From: Marinomonas piezotolerans
GTDB lineage: Bacteria > Pseudomonadota > Gammaproteobacteria > Pseudomonadales > Marinomonadaceae
Direction: 5' to 3'
Assembly (NCBI RefSeq): GCF_003362755.1
Contig: NZ_QKRA01000001.1
Span: 434,001-498,000 of the forward strand
Length of the DNA stretch: 64,000 nt
Both the position numbers and the translations under genes were made by a program. Positions 38,543-47,840 of the stretch are shown in pieces; the first letter of the stretch is position 1; each line of letters starts with the position of its first letter. The notes under the pieces were generated by a model. That model ran no database searches, was not told the DNA's origin, and saw only the letters and a list, made by a program, of their open reading frames with translations.

Positions 38543-39589
38543 ATGTCTGAATTAATCGATAAAGTAGCGCTACGAGATACCGTTCAAAAATATCTGTCTG
38601 AAGCCGAAGAATCACTCAAGAAGCCTGTACTGGATAATAGAGAATTGCGTGACGAAATTAAATCGCTGCTAATAGAGAAAGACGCGGTTCTGGTTGCGCA
38701 CTATTACACAGAAGATGCTATCCAAGAATTGGCTGAAGAAACCGGTGGTATCATTGCCGATTCTCTGGAAATGGCTCGGTTCGGTGCCGAACACTCTGCA
38801 AAGACTTTGGTTGTTGCTGGCGTGAAATTTATGGGAGAAACCTCCAAGATTCTTAGCCCAGAAAAAACCGTTCTGATGCCTACTTTAGAAGCGACTTGTT
38901 CTTTAGATATAGGTTGCCCTGAGGATGAATTCAGTGCTTTTTGTGATGCAAACCCCGATCGAACAGTAGTGGTTTATGCAAACACATCTGCTGCGGTGAA
39001 GGCGCGTGCAGACTGGGTTGTAACTTCTGCGATCGCACTTGACGTTGTGCAGTTTCTATCAGATCGCGGAGAAAAAATTATTTGGGCGCCAGATCAACAT
39101 CTAGGGCGCTATGTGCAGGCCCAGACAGGTGCCGACATGCTACTGTGGGATGGTGCGTGTATAGTACATGAAGAGTTCAAAGCAAAAGGCATTTCGGATC
39201 TAAAAACAATCTACCCTGATGCGGCTGTTCTGGTTCATCCCGAGTCACCAGAATCCGTCACTCAAATTGCTGATGTGGTGGGTTCAACATCACAGTTGCT
39301 GAATGCATCCAAGCAAATGCCCAATGATACATTTATCGTTGCGACGGATCGCGGAATCTTCTATAAAATGAAGCAAGCTTCTCCGAATAAACGTTTTGTA
39401 GAGGCTCCAACAGCCGGCTCCGGAGCGACGTGTAGAAGCTGTGCGCATTGTCCTTGGATGGCCTTAAACTCATTGGAACTATTGCGCAATGCATTGCGCG
39501 ACAGTTCTGGAGAAATATTTGTCGATGAGAAGGTACGTGTAGGGGCATTGAAGCCATTACATAGAATGCTAGACTTCAATAAGTCGTGA
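38543..39589 (+). CDS. nadA: Quinolinate synthase NadA
   Basis: [4Fe-4S] enzyme condensing iminoaspartate with dihydroxyacetone phosphate to quinolinate in de novo NAD synthesis. From ATG 38543, which follows AAGGGG by 7 bases, it has 348 residues (E. coli 347). Cluster cysteines lie in [20 protein letters not shown] and CRSCAHCPW. The upstream ATG at 38513 abuts the tRNA end and is rejected. It may be read from the tRNA-Lys promoter. Confidence 0.96.
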   Translation: MSELIDKVALRDTVQKYLSEAEESLKKPVLDNRELRDEIKSLLIEKDAVLVAHYYTEDAIQELAEETGGIIADSLEMARFGAEHSAKTLVVAGVKFMGETSKILSPEKTVLMPTLEATCSLDIGCPEDEFSAFCDANPDRTVVVYANTSAAVKARADWVVTSAIALDVVQFLSDRGEKIIWAPDQHLGRYVQAQTGADMLLWDGACIVHEEFKAKGISDLKTIYPDAAVLVHPESPESVTQIADVVGSTSQLLNASKQMPNDTFIVATDRGIFYKMKQASPNKRFVEAPTAGSGATCRSCAHCPWMALNSLELLRNALRDSSGEIFVDEKVRVGALKPLHRMLDFNKS

Positions 39590-39600
39590 CGCTCAGAGTG

Positions 39601-39630
39601 AAAAAAGCAGCTAAATAAGCTGCTTTTTTT
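39601..39630. terminator. Bidirectional terminator between nadA and bepA
   Basis: AAAAAAGCAGCT (39601-39612), loop AAATA, AGCTGCTTTTTT (39618-39629). A and T tracts serve both convergent genes. Confidence 0.93.
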
Positions 39631-39637
39631 GTGTCTA

Positions 39638-41059
39638 TTAGTTTAGATTTTGGTCTCGTTCGGCGCTGATTATGCTGCTGAATTCTTCTTTTGTACGCAG
39701 AAATTGAGTTTCATGTTTATCTGCGGTCATTCTAATTGCACGATTAATTAAATTCATTGCAATATGTTCGTTGCCTCTCGCAAACTCCAATTGGCCTTTA
39801 TAGTAAAGCGCTGAGGCTAAGTTACCTTGTCGTCTAGCGGTAGCGATATTATTTCGATAGACCATCCTTTTTTCATAGCCTAAAGCATCTTGCGCAGATT
39901 TGAGGAAAGAGAAGTGCGCTCCTGACTGAGATTCTAGATAACGAAAGGCTAAATCATTCGGTGCTAAAGTTAATCTACTTTCAATAATTTTAGCTGCTTT
40001 AGCATGATCATTATGTGCGATCGCTACAATTGAACGTAAGTATTCAATAAATTGATTGGTAAGCTTTCGGTCTAAGTCAGTCAGGGTGGTTGTCGCTTTA
40101 TTTGTGTGCTGCGTTAATAATTCTGATAATGCGTATGCATAGATTCGCTGCTGCTCATCAGAAATATGTTGATTGAGAAAAGAACGATATTGATCACCCT
40201 CCATAACTGAGCGATAAGCCAGTAACGTTGCCCTAAAATATAGAAAGTGATCCGATGAGGGCTCAAATACCACGGACCTAGGTTGATCAATTGTGAAAGC
40301 GTCGCTGATACGTGTTTTAGGAAGGGGGTGAGTTGACAAAAACTCTATGCGATTTGCCCCCATAGATTGTTTGAATAGTGCCGTTAATAGCGTGTTCATT
40401 CCACTAACAGGAAGGCCTGAATCAATCAATAGTTCTCGGCCTCTTCTATCCGCTTCCTGTTCTTGAGATCTAGAGTACTTGAGAAGGTTTTCTTGCTGAT
40501 TGGCAATGCCGCCTAGCCAAAGAGCAGAGGTAGCTTCGCCGTTTCCTGCTGATGCAGCGGCAACTCCCGCTAGTAATAACATTAGAGTTTTGCTCGTTTC
40601 ATTTTTTTGTAGCTCTAGCGAGCGTTCGTAATGATTAAGCTCAAGGTGCGCAATTTCATGGCCCAGTAAAGCAAGAAAGCTAGTTTCATCTTGAATGATA
40701 CGAAGAATGTCAGAATAGATAAAAAGGTGATTTCCAGGTATGACAAAAGCGTTTGTTTGACTGCTATTTAGCAGCGCGATATCAATCGTTTTATTGTATA
40801 AATCAGTGCTCGGCACGATTTGAGAAAGTGCTTGTTGTAAGTAGTTGTAGGCAGGTGGAAACTCAATCAGACCAGTGCTTCCATTGAGTTTCCTAAACCA
40901 ATATTGACCTAGCACGTAGCTTGGATTTGATAGGGAGCGTTCGTCTTGATTGTTGACGAGATCCGGTAGCGAATTTTCAGCAAATGACGGGGCTTGGTAA
41001 AGCAATATCATTATAAGCACAAAGACTGACTTGCTGATTTGAGAGAAAAATTGTCTCAT
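39638..41059 (-). CDS. bepA: BepA-like periplasmic M48 metalloprotease
   Basis: 473 residues with a signal peptide (cleavage near SFA), an M48 zinc protease domain with the HEIAHLELNH motif near residue 138, and C-terminal TPR-like helices (E. coli BepA/YfgC 487). In E. coli it assists LptD maturation and degrades misassembled outer-membrane proteins at the BAM complex. It is divergent from the TusA-like gene across only 32 bases. Neighbour nadA matches the order nadA-bepA-tusA-like-perM that I recall from Pseudomonas. Confidence 0.92.
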   Translation of the reverse strand: MRQFFSQISKSVFVLIMILLYQAPSFAENSLPDLVNNQDERSLSNPSYVLGQYWFRKLNGSTGLIEFPPAYNYLQQALSQIVPSTDLYNKTIDIALLNSSQTNAFVIPGNHLFIYSDILRIIQDETSFLALLGHEIAHLELNHYERSLELQKNETSKTLMLLLAGVAAASAGNGEATSALWLGGIANQQENLLKYSRSQEQEADRRGRELLIDSGLPVSGMNTLLTALFKQSMGANRIEFLSTHPLPKTRISDAFTIDQPRSVVFEPSSDHFLYFRATLLAYRSVMEGDQYRSFLNQHISDEQQRIYAYALSELLTQHTNKATTTLTDLDRKLTNQFIEYLRSIVAIAHNDHAKAAKIIESRLTLAPNDLAFRYLESQSGAHFSFLKSAQDALGYEKRMVYRNNIATARRQGNLASALYYKGQLEFARGNEHIAMNLINRAIRMTADKHETQFLRTKEEFSSIISAERDQNLN

Positions 41060-41091
41060 AGTGGCCTAATTGAAATATTGGAATTGATACT

Positions 41092-41340
41092 ATGCACGGT
41101 ACGAAGCAGTATGACGTAATCCTAGATGCAAGAGAAGAGCGATGTCCGATGCCGCTTTTAAAGATGAAATTAGCTTTAAGCAAAATGGATGAGGATCAAT
41201 TGCTGTGTGTACTTGCAACAGATGAAGGCTCGCGTAAAGATATTCCCCATTACCTCTCAATGGTAGGTGTAGAGTTGAAAGAAAGTGGTACTAAGCCAGA
41301 CGGTAGCTTTTATTTCATTGTGGCAAAAGGTGGCCAATAA
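41092..41340 (+). CDS. TusA/SirA-family sulfur carrier (PA1006-like)
   Basis: 82-residue small sulfur carrier with the CPMPLLKMK motif; the persulfide-accepting Cys is residue 18. Its place between bepA and perM is that of Pseudomonas aeruginosa PA1006, a persulfidated protein linked to molybdenum-cofactor homeostasis, rather than the wobble-thiolation TusA. That assignment rests on synteny. Its stop is directly followed by the perM start with no gap. Confidence 0.88.
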   Translation: MHGTKQYDVILDAREERCPMPLLKMKLALSKMDEDQLLCVLATDEGSRKDIPHYLSMVGVELKESGTKPDGSFYFIVAKGGQ

Positions 41341-42420
41341 ATGTTTCGAATAGTTGATAATTTAATAAAACGCTACTTATCCAATGAAGAAGTTGTAATT
41401 TTTATACTTTTATTGGCGTTGGTCTTGGCTGTTGTAGCGTTCTGGGGCGGGATATTAGCGCCCGTATTTATAGCGGTTGTGTTTGCATTTCTGCTTCAAG
41501 GTGTCATAAACGCAATCAAGCGACTCGGTGTTAGCCACAACATTACAGTGACCATTGTGTTCTTTGCATTTGTTGCCGTCTTAGGAGCATTTATCGGGAT
41601 AATGGTGCCAATCATATGGAAACAGGCTGTTAGATTTATTAACGACCTACCTAGGATGTTTGGTGACTTTCAACAATTTGTTCAGTCTCTTAGTGCTGAG
41701 CACTCCGCGTATGTTAGCCAAGCTGCAGTGGACGAAGTGGTAAATCTTTTGGCGGCGGAGCTCGGTAGCGCAGGTCAGTGGTTGGTTTCGTACTCACTTT
41801 CTAGTATTCCTTCTGTGTTTTCTCTTGCGCTGTACCTTGTGTTGGTGCCGTTAGTGATGTTCTTTATTTTAAAAGATCAAGAGAAAATCATCGCTTATAT
41901 GACATCGTGGCTTCCAAAAGAGCGGAAAATGATTCGTAGTATTTCTCATGAAATGAATGAGCAAATTGCGAATTATATCCGCGGTAAGGTTATCGAGATG
42001 GTCGTTGTTGGCGCGGTTACTTTTGTCGTGTTTTGGGTTTTCGATCTTCGCTATTCCGCGTTACTTGCATTGTTAGTTGGGTTGTCTGTTCTAATACCTT
42101 ATATTGGTGCCGCAGCCGTGACTATTCCGGTGGTTTTGGTGGCGTTCTACCAGTTCGGTGCAACGAATGAGTTTTGGTACGTGTTTATCGCTTACGTTGT
42201 TGTGCAGGCTCTTGATGGAAACGTTCTAGTGCCGTTGTTATTCTCAGAGGCGGTTAATTTACACCCTGTCGCAATAATCGTAGCCGTATTGTTTTTTGGT
42301 GGTATATGGGGTTTTTGGGGGGTATTTTTTGCGATTCCTCTAGCAACTCTCGTTAAGGCGATTATTAACGCATGGCCGAGAGCTTATGCACAGCCAATGC
42401 TTCCTTCGAATAAAAAATAG
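41341..42420 (+). CDS. AI-2E family transporter (PerM-like permease)
   Basis: 359-residue inner-membrane protein with about eight hydrophobic segments, including FILLLALVLAVVAFWGGILA and the conserved C-terminal GGIWGFWGVFFAIPLA. The family includes TqsA (autoinducer-2 export) and Na+/H+ antiporters; the substrate here is unknown. Starts on the base after the TusA-like stop, so the two are translationally coupled. Confidence 0.87.
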   Translation: MFRIVDNLIKRYLSNEEVVIFILLLALVLAVVAFWGGILAPVFIAVVFAFLLQGVINAIKRLGVSHNITVTIVFFAFVAVLGAFIGIMVPIIWKQAVRFINDLPRMFGDFQQFVQSLSAEHSAYVSQAAVDEVVNLLAAELGSAGQWLVSYSLSSIPSVFSLALYLVLVPLVMFFILKDQEKIIAYMTSWLPKERKMIRSISHEMNEQIANYIRGKVIEMVVVGAVTFVVFWVFDLRYSALLALLVGLSVLIPYIGAAAVTIPVVLVAFYQFGATNEFWYVFIAYVVVQALDGNVLVPLLFSEAVNLHPVAIIVAVLFFGGIWGFWGVFFAIPLATLVKAIINAWPRAYAQPMLPSNKK

Positions 42421-42428
42421 GTCAGGAT

Positions 42429-42459
42429 AGCGCCCGGACGAGGAAAGTCTCCGGGCGCT
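42429..42459. terminator. GC-rich hairpin between perM and bcp
   Basis: AGCGCCCGGA (42429-42438) pairs with TCCGGGCGCT (42450-42459) around an 11-base loop. The stem is very stable but no T-run follows on either strand, so it may be a weak or factor-assisted terminator of the two convergent genes. Confidence 0.55.
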
Positions 42460-42464
42460 CTGCA

Positions 42465-42914
42465 TCAAGTAAGAATTTGTGCAGCATGCTCTTTCGTTTT
42501 AACTTTTTTGATTATGTCTGCGATGTTACCATCTTCGTCAATGATGAAGGTTGTTCTAACGGTCCCCATATATTCTTTACCCATGAATTTTTTAAGTTGC
42601 CATGTTCCATAAAGTTCATGAACTTCCTTTTCTTCGTCAGAAATCAGCGTGAAAGGAAGATCGTACTTTGCGATAAAATTTTGGTGCCGCTTCTGAGAGT
42701 CTGGGCTAACTCCAATCACTTCATAGCCTGAATCTTTAAGTTCGCCAATGTGATCTCGAAGATCACAGGCTTGAGCTGTACAGCCTGGAGTCGAATCTTT
42801 CGGATAAAAATACAGTACGACCTTTTTACCGCGGTAGTCACTCAGTTTGATAAGTTCTCCGTTTTCGTTTTTTGCTTCAAAGTCCGGTGCTTGTTGGCCA
42901 ACTTCTACGCTCAT
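42465..42914 (-). CDS. bcp: Bcp, thiol peroxidase of the peroxiredoxin Q family
   Basis: 149 residues from ATG 42914 (GGAG 6 bases upstream; an ATG four codons earlier lacks that). Peroxidatic and resolving cysteines sit in DSTPGCTAQACDLRD, five residues apart, as in atypical 2-Cys Bcp. It reduces hydroperoxides with thioredoxin as donor. Divergent from dapA; gcvR, which lies between them in E. coli, is absent. Confidence 0.95.
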   Translation of the reverse strand: MSVEVGQQAPDFEAKNENGELIKLSDYRGKKVVLYFYPKDSTPGCTAQACDLRDHIGELKDSGYEVIGVSPDSQKRHQNFIAKYDLPFTLISDEEKEVHELYGTWQLKKFMGKEYMGTVRTTFIIDEDGNIADIIKKVKTKEHAAQILT

Positions 42915-43011
42915 ATTGCGCTCCATTACATTATTTTTTGACAGCTTTATGCAAAACCGTAGGTTTTACGACAAACATAGTTTACTGGATCTCTAAACTA
43001 ACCTAAATATT

Positions 43012-43062
43012 ACTGTGTAACACAGTTGTCGTGTTGTATAGCAATAACGTGAGCGGTAGACT
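43012..43062 (+). promoter_or_regulatory. Candidate dapA promoter with upstream palindrome
   Basis: ACTGTGT-A-ACACAGT (43012-43026) is a perfect 7+1+7 palindrome. Just downstream TTGTAT (43034-43039), a 17-base spacer and TAGACT (43057-43062) form a sigma-70-like promoter, with dapA starting 33 bases later. The palindrome is placed as an activator site would be, or as a shared operator with bcp. The regulator is unknown. Confidence 0.5.
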
Positions 43063-43094
43063 ATGCACGCTTAAATGAATGTGGAGATTCAAGA

Positions 43095-43973
43095 ATGATC
43101 ACTGGAAGCCTAGTCGCGCTTATCACGCCAATGAAACTGGATGGGAGTATCGATAAGCAGAAGCTAGATGAGCTCATAGAGTATCATATATCGGCTGGGA
43201 CTCATGGCATTGTAGCCGTCGGAACGACAGGTGAATCTGCTACGTTAACCTACGATGAGCACGCAAATGTAATTAGGCAAGTCGTAGATAAAGTCAAAGG
43301 TCGTGTTCCAGTCATTGCAGGGACTGGAGCGAACTCAACCCATGAGGCGATTGATTTGACACAACGAGCTAAGGAAGCTGGCGCTGATGCTTGTCTACTA
43401 GTGGTCCCTTATTACAATCGACCCACTCAAGAAGGAATGTATCTACATTTTAAAGCGATTTCAGAAGCAGTAGATATTCCACAGATTCTTTACAATGTAC
43501 CAGGTCGGACGGCCTGTGACATGCTGAATGAGACGGTTATCAAGCTTGCTGCGTTGCCTAATATAATAGGTATAAAAGATGCGACAGGTGATTTGGCTCG
43601 TGGTAAAGAGCTGATTGAGTCAACGCCTACTGACTTCGCTGTCTATTCTGGAGACGACCCAACTGCACTAGGTCTTATGCTATTGGGAGGAAAAGGCAAC
43701 ATATCAGTCACTGCCAATGTTGCTCCGAGTGCCGTAGCAAAGGTAGCAGAGCTTGCATTAGAGGGCGATGCAGAAAATGCTCGTGATGTGGATGCTGGAA
43801 TTGCTCCGCTGCATAAAGCGTTGTTTGTAGAGCCTAATCCGATCCCTGTTAAATGGGCAGCCGCTCAGCTCGGACTTTGCGAAAATAGTATCCGTTTACC
43901 AATGACTAGCTTATCTGAACCGTACCAAAAGCAAGTTTTAGACGCTTTGATCGCATCAGGGATTAGTCAATGA
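43095..43973 (+). CDS. dapA: 4-hydroxy-tetrahydrodipicolinate synthase
   Basis: Class I aldolase condensing pyruvate with aspartate semialdehyde, first committed step to lysine and meso-diaminopimelate. 292 residues (E. coli 292). The Schiff-base Lys is in GIKDATGD near residue 161, the catalytic Tyr in LYNVPGRTACD, and GTTGE near 45 is conserved. It overlaps bamC by four bases. Confidence 0.98.
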   Translation: MITGSLVALITPMKLDGSIDKQKLDELIEYHISAGTHGIVAVGTTGESATLTYDEHANVIRQVVDKVKGRVPVIAGTGANSTHEAIDLTQRAKEAGADACLLVVPYYNRPTQEGMYLHFKAISEAVDIPQILYNVPGRTACDMLNETVIKLAALPNIIGIKDATGDLARGKELIESTPTDFAVYSGDDPTALGLMLLGGKGNISVTANVAPSAVAKVAELALEGDAENARDVDAGIAPLHKALFVEPNPIPVKWAAAQLGLCENSIRLPMTSLSEPYQKQVLDALIASGISQ

Positions 43974-45055
43974 GAAAATATGCCGTTACTACTATAGCTT
44001 TTATGACGTTGGTTATAAGTGGGTGTTCCAGCATTGTAAAAGATCATGGTTTAGATTATCAGACTGCTAAGGCCGTTGATAAACCGCTAGATTTACCTGA
44101 GGGGCATGAGCCTGTTGAAGACCGCCTCGTGATTCCGAATGAAGATCAAGTGTTGAATCTTGATCCAACTGGAGAGTTTGAAGCACCACGAGCGCCATTT
44201 TTATATCAACCAATTGCTGACGTACCTTTGATATTAAATGGAACGACCGCACGCCTTGAATTGCCTTCCGATATGTTACGTGCTAAGTCTCTGGTCACAT
44301 CGTATTTAGCAACCCTAGCAACGGAAGATATGTTGGATGTCGTTCAATCCAGCGGTGACGAACTTATTATCAGTAAACCCATTCAACTAGAGAAACAAGG
44401 CTTTTGGCGTAGGACTTGGAGTTCCATCACTCGATTGTACCCGCCGACTTACCAATTCGAGTTTTCTCTTTCTGAAAGTGGCTCAGGTTCTGTGATCACT
44501 ATTGAGGGATTTACTCAGGAAAATGACGCTAGGGAGCCGATTGACCTTGATGAAGACGCAGAGCCTACTGCACTTGTCTTAGAAGCATGGAACTATATGG
44601 CGCGTAAAGTCAGTGAAGATAGTGTCCTTCTTTCAAATCAAGGTAAAATCGACCTTTCTCAATCTGCTTTATGGGTCAATCAAAAGGGCTTGTATGCATA
44701 TTACCTAGGAAAGCAATTTGACCCTTCTGAAATAGATAGCTTTATCAGGTCTCAACCAGAGTTTTACTTGGTTGAAGAGCCTCAAAAAGGTTTAGCTGTG
44801 GTGCCTTCAGAGGAAGTCGCTAGAGTGGGTGACGTTGTTGAATTCACAGTTCCTGTTAAGGCTCAAAGCGGAAGCAAGCAAATGAAGCTTTTTAACGTCT
44901 ACCGCCGAAATCTAGATGACGTTGAATGGACTAAGCGCAGCTATCCTTATGAAGTAGTAAAACAGAAGGAAGGTTATTTTCTTGTTGTAGACACATCGGC
45001 TTTAGAGCTACCCGGGTTAATGTCCTATCGCTTACTTTCAATGTTGATTAATTAA
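43970..45055 (+). CDS. bamC: BamC (NlpB), BAM-complex lipoprotein
   Basis: 361-residue outer-membrane lipoprotein with lipobox VISGC (Cys19), an unstructured N-terminal segment that binds BamD, and two helix-grip domains (about 85-210 and 230-360). It is an accessory part of the beta-barrel assembly machine. Identity rests partly on synteny: dapA-bamC-purC is the usual gammaproteobacterial order. Sequence similarity to E. coli BamC is modest by eye. Confidence 0.88.
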   Translation: MRKYAVTTIAFMTLVISGCSSIVKDHGLDYQTAKAVDKPLDLPEGHEPVEDRLVIPNEDQVLNLDPTGEFEAPRAPFLYQPIADVPLILNGTTARLELPSDMLRAKSLVTSYLATLATEDMLDVVQSSGDELIISKPIQLEKQGFWRRTWSSITRLYPPTYQFEFSLSESGSGSVITIEGFTQENDAREPIDLDEDAEPTALVLEAWNYMARKVSEDSVLLSNQGKIDLSQSALWVNQKGLYAYYLGKQFDPSEIDSFIRSQPEFYLVEEPQKGLAVVPSEEVARVGDVVEFTVPVKAQSGSKQMKLFNVYRRNLDDVEWTKRSYPYEVVKQKEGYFLVVDTSALELPGLMSYRLLSMLIN

Positions 45056-45091
45056 ACTAATTTCCTCACAGTATTTATCGGAGACCTTCCA

Positions 45092-45808
45092 ATGGAAAAA
45101 CGACAAGAGCTATATGCAGGTAAGGCAAAATCGGTGTTTCGTACCGATGATCCTGACAAAATGGTTCTGGTATTTCGCGATGACACGTCTGCTTTCGATG
45201 GCAAAAAAGTAGAGCAGTTAGATCGTAAAGGCATGGTGAACAATAAATTCAACGCATTTATTATGAGCAAATTGCAGGCAGCCGGCATACCTACACACTT
45301 TGAGGCGCTACTAAGTGATACAGAGTGCCTAGTTAAGTGTTTAGATATGATGCCAATCGAATGTGTCGTGCGTAATGTGGCTGCGGGCAGCTTGTGCCGC
45401 CGTCTAGGTGTAGAGGAAGGCTTAGAGCTTAATCCACCTACTTTTGAGCTATTCCTCAAGAATGACGCTTTAGGTGATCCAATGATAAACGAATCACATG
45501 TGGAATCATTTGGCTGGGCGAATCCTGAGCATTTAGCAAAAGCGAAAGAATTAACCTATCAAGTAAATGATGTTCTTAAGGCACTATTTGCCGAAGGGGG
45601 CATGATTCTTGTCGACTACAAACTCGAGTTCGGCCTATTTAAAGGTGAAGTTGTGTTGGGAGACGAGTTCTCTCCAGATGGCTGTCGTCTGTGGGACTCC
45701 GAGACTAAAGAGAAACTTGACAAAGATCGCTTCCGTCAAGGTCTTGGTGGTGTCATTGAGGCATACGAAGATGTGGGTCGCCGTATTGGTATTGACTTTG
45801 ATGCGTAA
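45092..45808 (+). CDS. purC: SAICAR synthetase (PurC)
   Basis: Purine-biosynthesis ATP-dependent ligase joining aspartate to CAIR; 238 residues (E. coli 237). Conserved [32 protein letters not shown] and LVDYKLEFG are present. GGAG lies upstream of the ATG. Last gene of the dapA-bamC-purC cluster, followed by a terminator. Confidence 0.98.
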   Translation: MEKRQELYAGKAKSVFRTDDPDKMVLVFRDDTSAFDGKKVEQLDRKGMVNNKFNAFIMSKLQAAGIPTHFEALLSDTECLVKCLDMMPIECVVRNVAAGSLCRRLGVEEGLELNPPTFELFLKNDALGDPMINESHVESFGWANPEHLAKAKELTYQVNDVLKALFAEGGMILVDYKLEFGLFKGEVVLGDEFSPDGCRLWDSETKEKLDKDRFRQGLGGVIEAYEDVGRRIGIDFDA

Positions 45809-45824
45809 TATTTAATGATTTATA

Positions 45825-45848
45825 GAAGGGGCCTCGGCCCCTTCTTTT
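45825..45848 (+). terminator. Terminator of purC
   Basis: GAAGGGGC (45825-45832), loop CTCG, GCCCCTTC (45837-45844) followed by TTTT. Ends 22 bases before the Lol gene. Confidence 0.92.
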
Positions 45849-45869
45849 GCTTTAGGATGGCATTATCTA

Positions 45870-47111
45870 ATGAACCTACTACCGGTTAAGATTGGTTTAC
45901 GTTACGCCCGAGCTAAACGTGCAAATCATTTCATATCGTTTATAAGTTTCTCTTCTATTGCAGGAATAGCGTTGGGAGTCGCTGTGTTAATAACAGTGCT
46001 TTCCGTCATGAATGGATTCGATAGAGAGTTGCGTCAGCGAATTTTAGGCATGGTGCCGCATGCAACATTATGGGGAGACCCAACCTTAGTTGATTGGCGC
46101 AACTCGGCGGATTTAGTAACTGAAATGGAAGGTGTAAAGGCTGTAGCCCCACATATTCAGGCTCAGGTTATGTTCCAATCTGATAAAGGTGTTCATGGTG
46201 CGCTACTTAACGGAATAGAACCCGCTGCAGAAAACAAAGTCTCGATTATTAATAACCATATGACCAGTGGCCGACTAGAGGACTTGGTGCCTGGCAAGTT
46301 TGGTATCGTTCTCGGCGAACAGCTTGCTCGTCGCTTGGGGGTAAGAATAGGCGATAAGGTCACTGCGTTATTGCCTAAGGCAACCGTTTCAATAGCAGGT
46401 ATTACTCCAACATTAAAGCGCTTTACGTTAGTTGGTACTTTTAAAGTAGGTGCTGAGTTAGACAGTAGTCTTGCATATATAAATATTAAAGATGCAGCTC
46501 GTTTGAAGCGATATGACCCAGAGGCAGTCGAAGCACTTAGGATTTCTTTCTATGACTTATTTAAAGCGCCAGATTTGATTTGGGATATCGCTCGGGCGGT
46601 GCCCGGCCAAAATAAGGTCAGTGATTGGACACGCACTCATGGAAACCTGTTTCAAGCAATCAAAATGGAAAAAACCATGATTGGGTTATTGCTGTTGTTA
46701 ATCGTGGCAGTGGCGGCGTTTAACATCGTATCTACGTTGGTAATGGTCGTGACTGATAAGCGTACAGATATCGCCATACTTAGGACAATGGGGCTGACCT
46801 CTACTCAAGTCCTCTGTGTATTCGTTGTTCAAGGTATCTTTATTGGTTTCTTGGGTACAGTTATTGGCCTTATATTAGGTGTTACTGCTGCCTTGAATGT
46901 TAGTGATGCTATTGCGTGGCTAGAACGCTTTCTAGGGACTCAATTCCTTAGTGGGGATGTGTATTTTATAAACTACTTGCCTTCTCAACTTGAATGGAGT
47001 GATGTGAGCTTTATTGTTGTTGTCGCGTTCTCAATGACCGTTCTTGCAACATTGTATCCAGCTTGGCGCGCATCAAAAGTCGAGCCGGCAGAGGCATTAC
47101 GATATGAATAA
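45870..47111 (+). CDS. Lol lipoprotein-release permease (LolC/E family, possibly LolF)
   Basis: 413-residue inner-membrane subunit of the LolCDE-type ABC transporter that extracts outer-membrane lipoproteins and hands them to LolA. One N-terminal helix (SFSSIAGIALGVAVLITVLS), a large periplasmic domain (about 50-265) and three C-terminal helices. Only one such gene flanks lolD here, whereas E. coli and Pseudomonas have lolC and lolE on both sides; it may act as a homodimer (LolF). The hook segment reads AGITPTLKRFTL. It overlaps lolD by 8 bases. Confidence 0.9.
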   Translation: MNLLPVKIGLRYARAKRANHFISFISFSSIAGIALGVAVLITVLSVMNGFDRELRQRILGMVPHATLWGDPTLVDWRNSADLVTEMEGVKAVAPHIQAQVMFQSDKGVHGALLNGIEPAAENKVSIINNHMTSGRLEDLVPGKFGIVLGEQLARRLGVRIGDKVTALLPKATVSIAGITPTLKRFTLVGTFKVGAELDSSLAYINIKDAARLKRYDPEAVEALRISFYDLFKAPDLIWDIARAVPGQNKVSDWTRTHGNLFQAIKMEKTMIGLLLLLIVAVAAFNIVSTLVMVVTDKRTDIAILRTMGLTSTQVLCVFVVQGIFIGFLGTVIGLILGVTAALNVSDAIAWLERFLGTQFLSGDVYFINYLPSQLEWSDVSFIVVVAFSMTVLATLYPAWRASKVEPAEALRYE

Positions 47112-47790
47112 GCCAGTATTAGTGAGTGAAAATTTATCAAAGACCTATCAAGATGGGAAAAACAATGTTGTGGTATTCGAGGACATTAACTTTGTACTAA
47201 ACGCTGCAGAAGCAGTAGCGATAGTAGGGAGTTCAGGGTCGGGCAAAACAACTATGTTAAACCTGCTGGCTGGTTTGGATCGCGCTAGCCTTGGGAGTGT
47301 GGCAATTGATGGCCAAGATTGGCAATCGTTAACGGATGCGAAGCGTTCAAAACTGCGTAATCGTACGTTGGGGTTTGTATATCAGTTTCATCATTTGCTG
47401 CCAGAATTTTCAGCGCTTGAGAATGTCATGATGCCGATGCTTATTGCGGGCGTAGAAAATAAGCACGCTCGGACAAAAGCAAATACGTTACTGAAGGATG
47501 TCGGGCTAGGTGAGCGTATTAATCATCGACCGTCCCAATTATCCGGTGGTGAGCGCCAACGCGTTGCGATTGCGAGAGCGCTTGCCAATGATCCAGTTTG
47601 TGTGCTGATGGATGAACCAACAGGCAACTTAGACGAAGGGACTTCTAAGGAAATTCAGCAGCTTATAATTGCTCTTAAGAAAGAAAAAAACATGGCGTTT
47701 CTAATCGTAACGCATGATGAGAAAATGCTAAGTTGGATGGATAGGGCATACAGACTGAGTGATAAAACGCTGGTCCCCATGGCTGTGTGA
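47104..47790 (+). CDS. lolD: LolD, ATPase of the lipoprotein-release transporter
   Basis: 228-residue ABC ATPase (E. coli 233) from ATG 47104. Walker A GSSGSGKTT, the characteristic LGFVYQFHHLLPEFSALENVMMP segment of the MacB/LolD group, signature LSGGERQRVAIARAL and Walker B VLMDEPTGNLD. It powers extraction of lipoproteins by its membrane partner just upstream. Confidence 0.97.
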   Translation: MNKPVLVSENLSKTYQDGKNNVVVFEDINFVLNAAEAVAIVGSSGSGKTTMLNLLAGLDRASLGSVAIDGQDWQSLTDAKRSKLRNRTLGFVYQFHHLLPEFSALENVMMPMLIAGVENKHARTKANTLLKDVGLGERINHRPSQLSGGERQRVAIARALANDPVCVLMDEPTGNLDEGTSKEIQQLIIALKKEKNMAFLIVTHDEKMLSWMDRAYRLSDKTLVPMAV

Positions 47791-47806
47791 ATTTGGTTTC
47801 TCTGGA

Positions 47807-47840
47807 AAATAGAAAAGGGCTTATCGTCTTTTTCTATTTT
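47807..47840. terminator. Weak A/T-rich hairpin between lolD and the DUF2062 gene
   Basis: AAAATAGAAAA (47807-47817) and TTTTCTATTTT (47830-47840) form an 11-bp inverted repeat overlapping the DUF2062 stop. T-rich on both strands, so weak bidirectional termination is plausible. Confidence 0.5.

Noticed and set aside
42439..42459. GAGGAAAGTCTCCGGGC resembles the conserved GAGGAAAGTCCGGGC of RNase P RNA
   Set aside because: The gap between perM and bcp is under 50 bases; RNase P RNA needs about 350. The match lies in a terminator-like hairpin and is chance.
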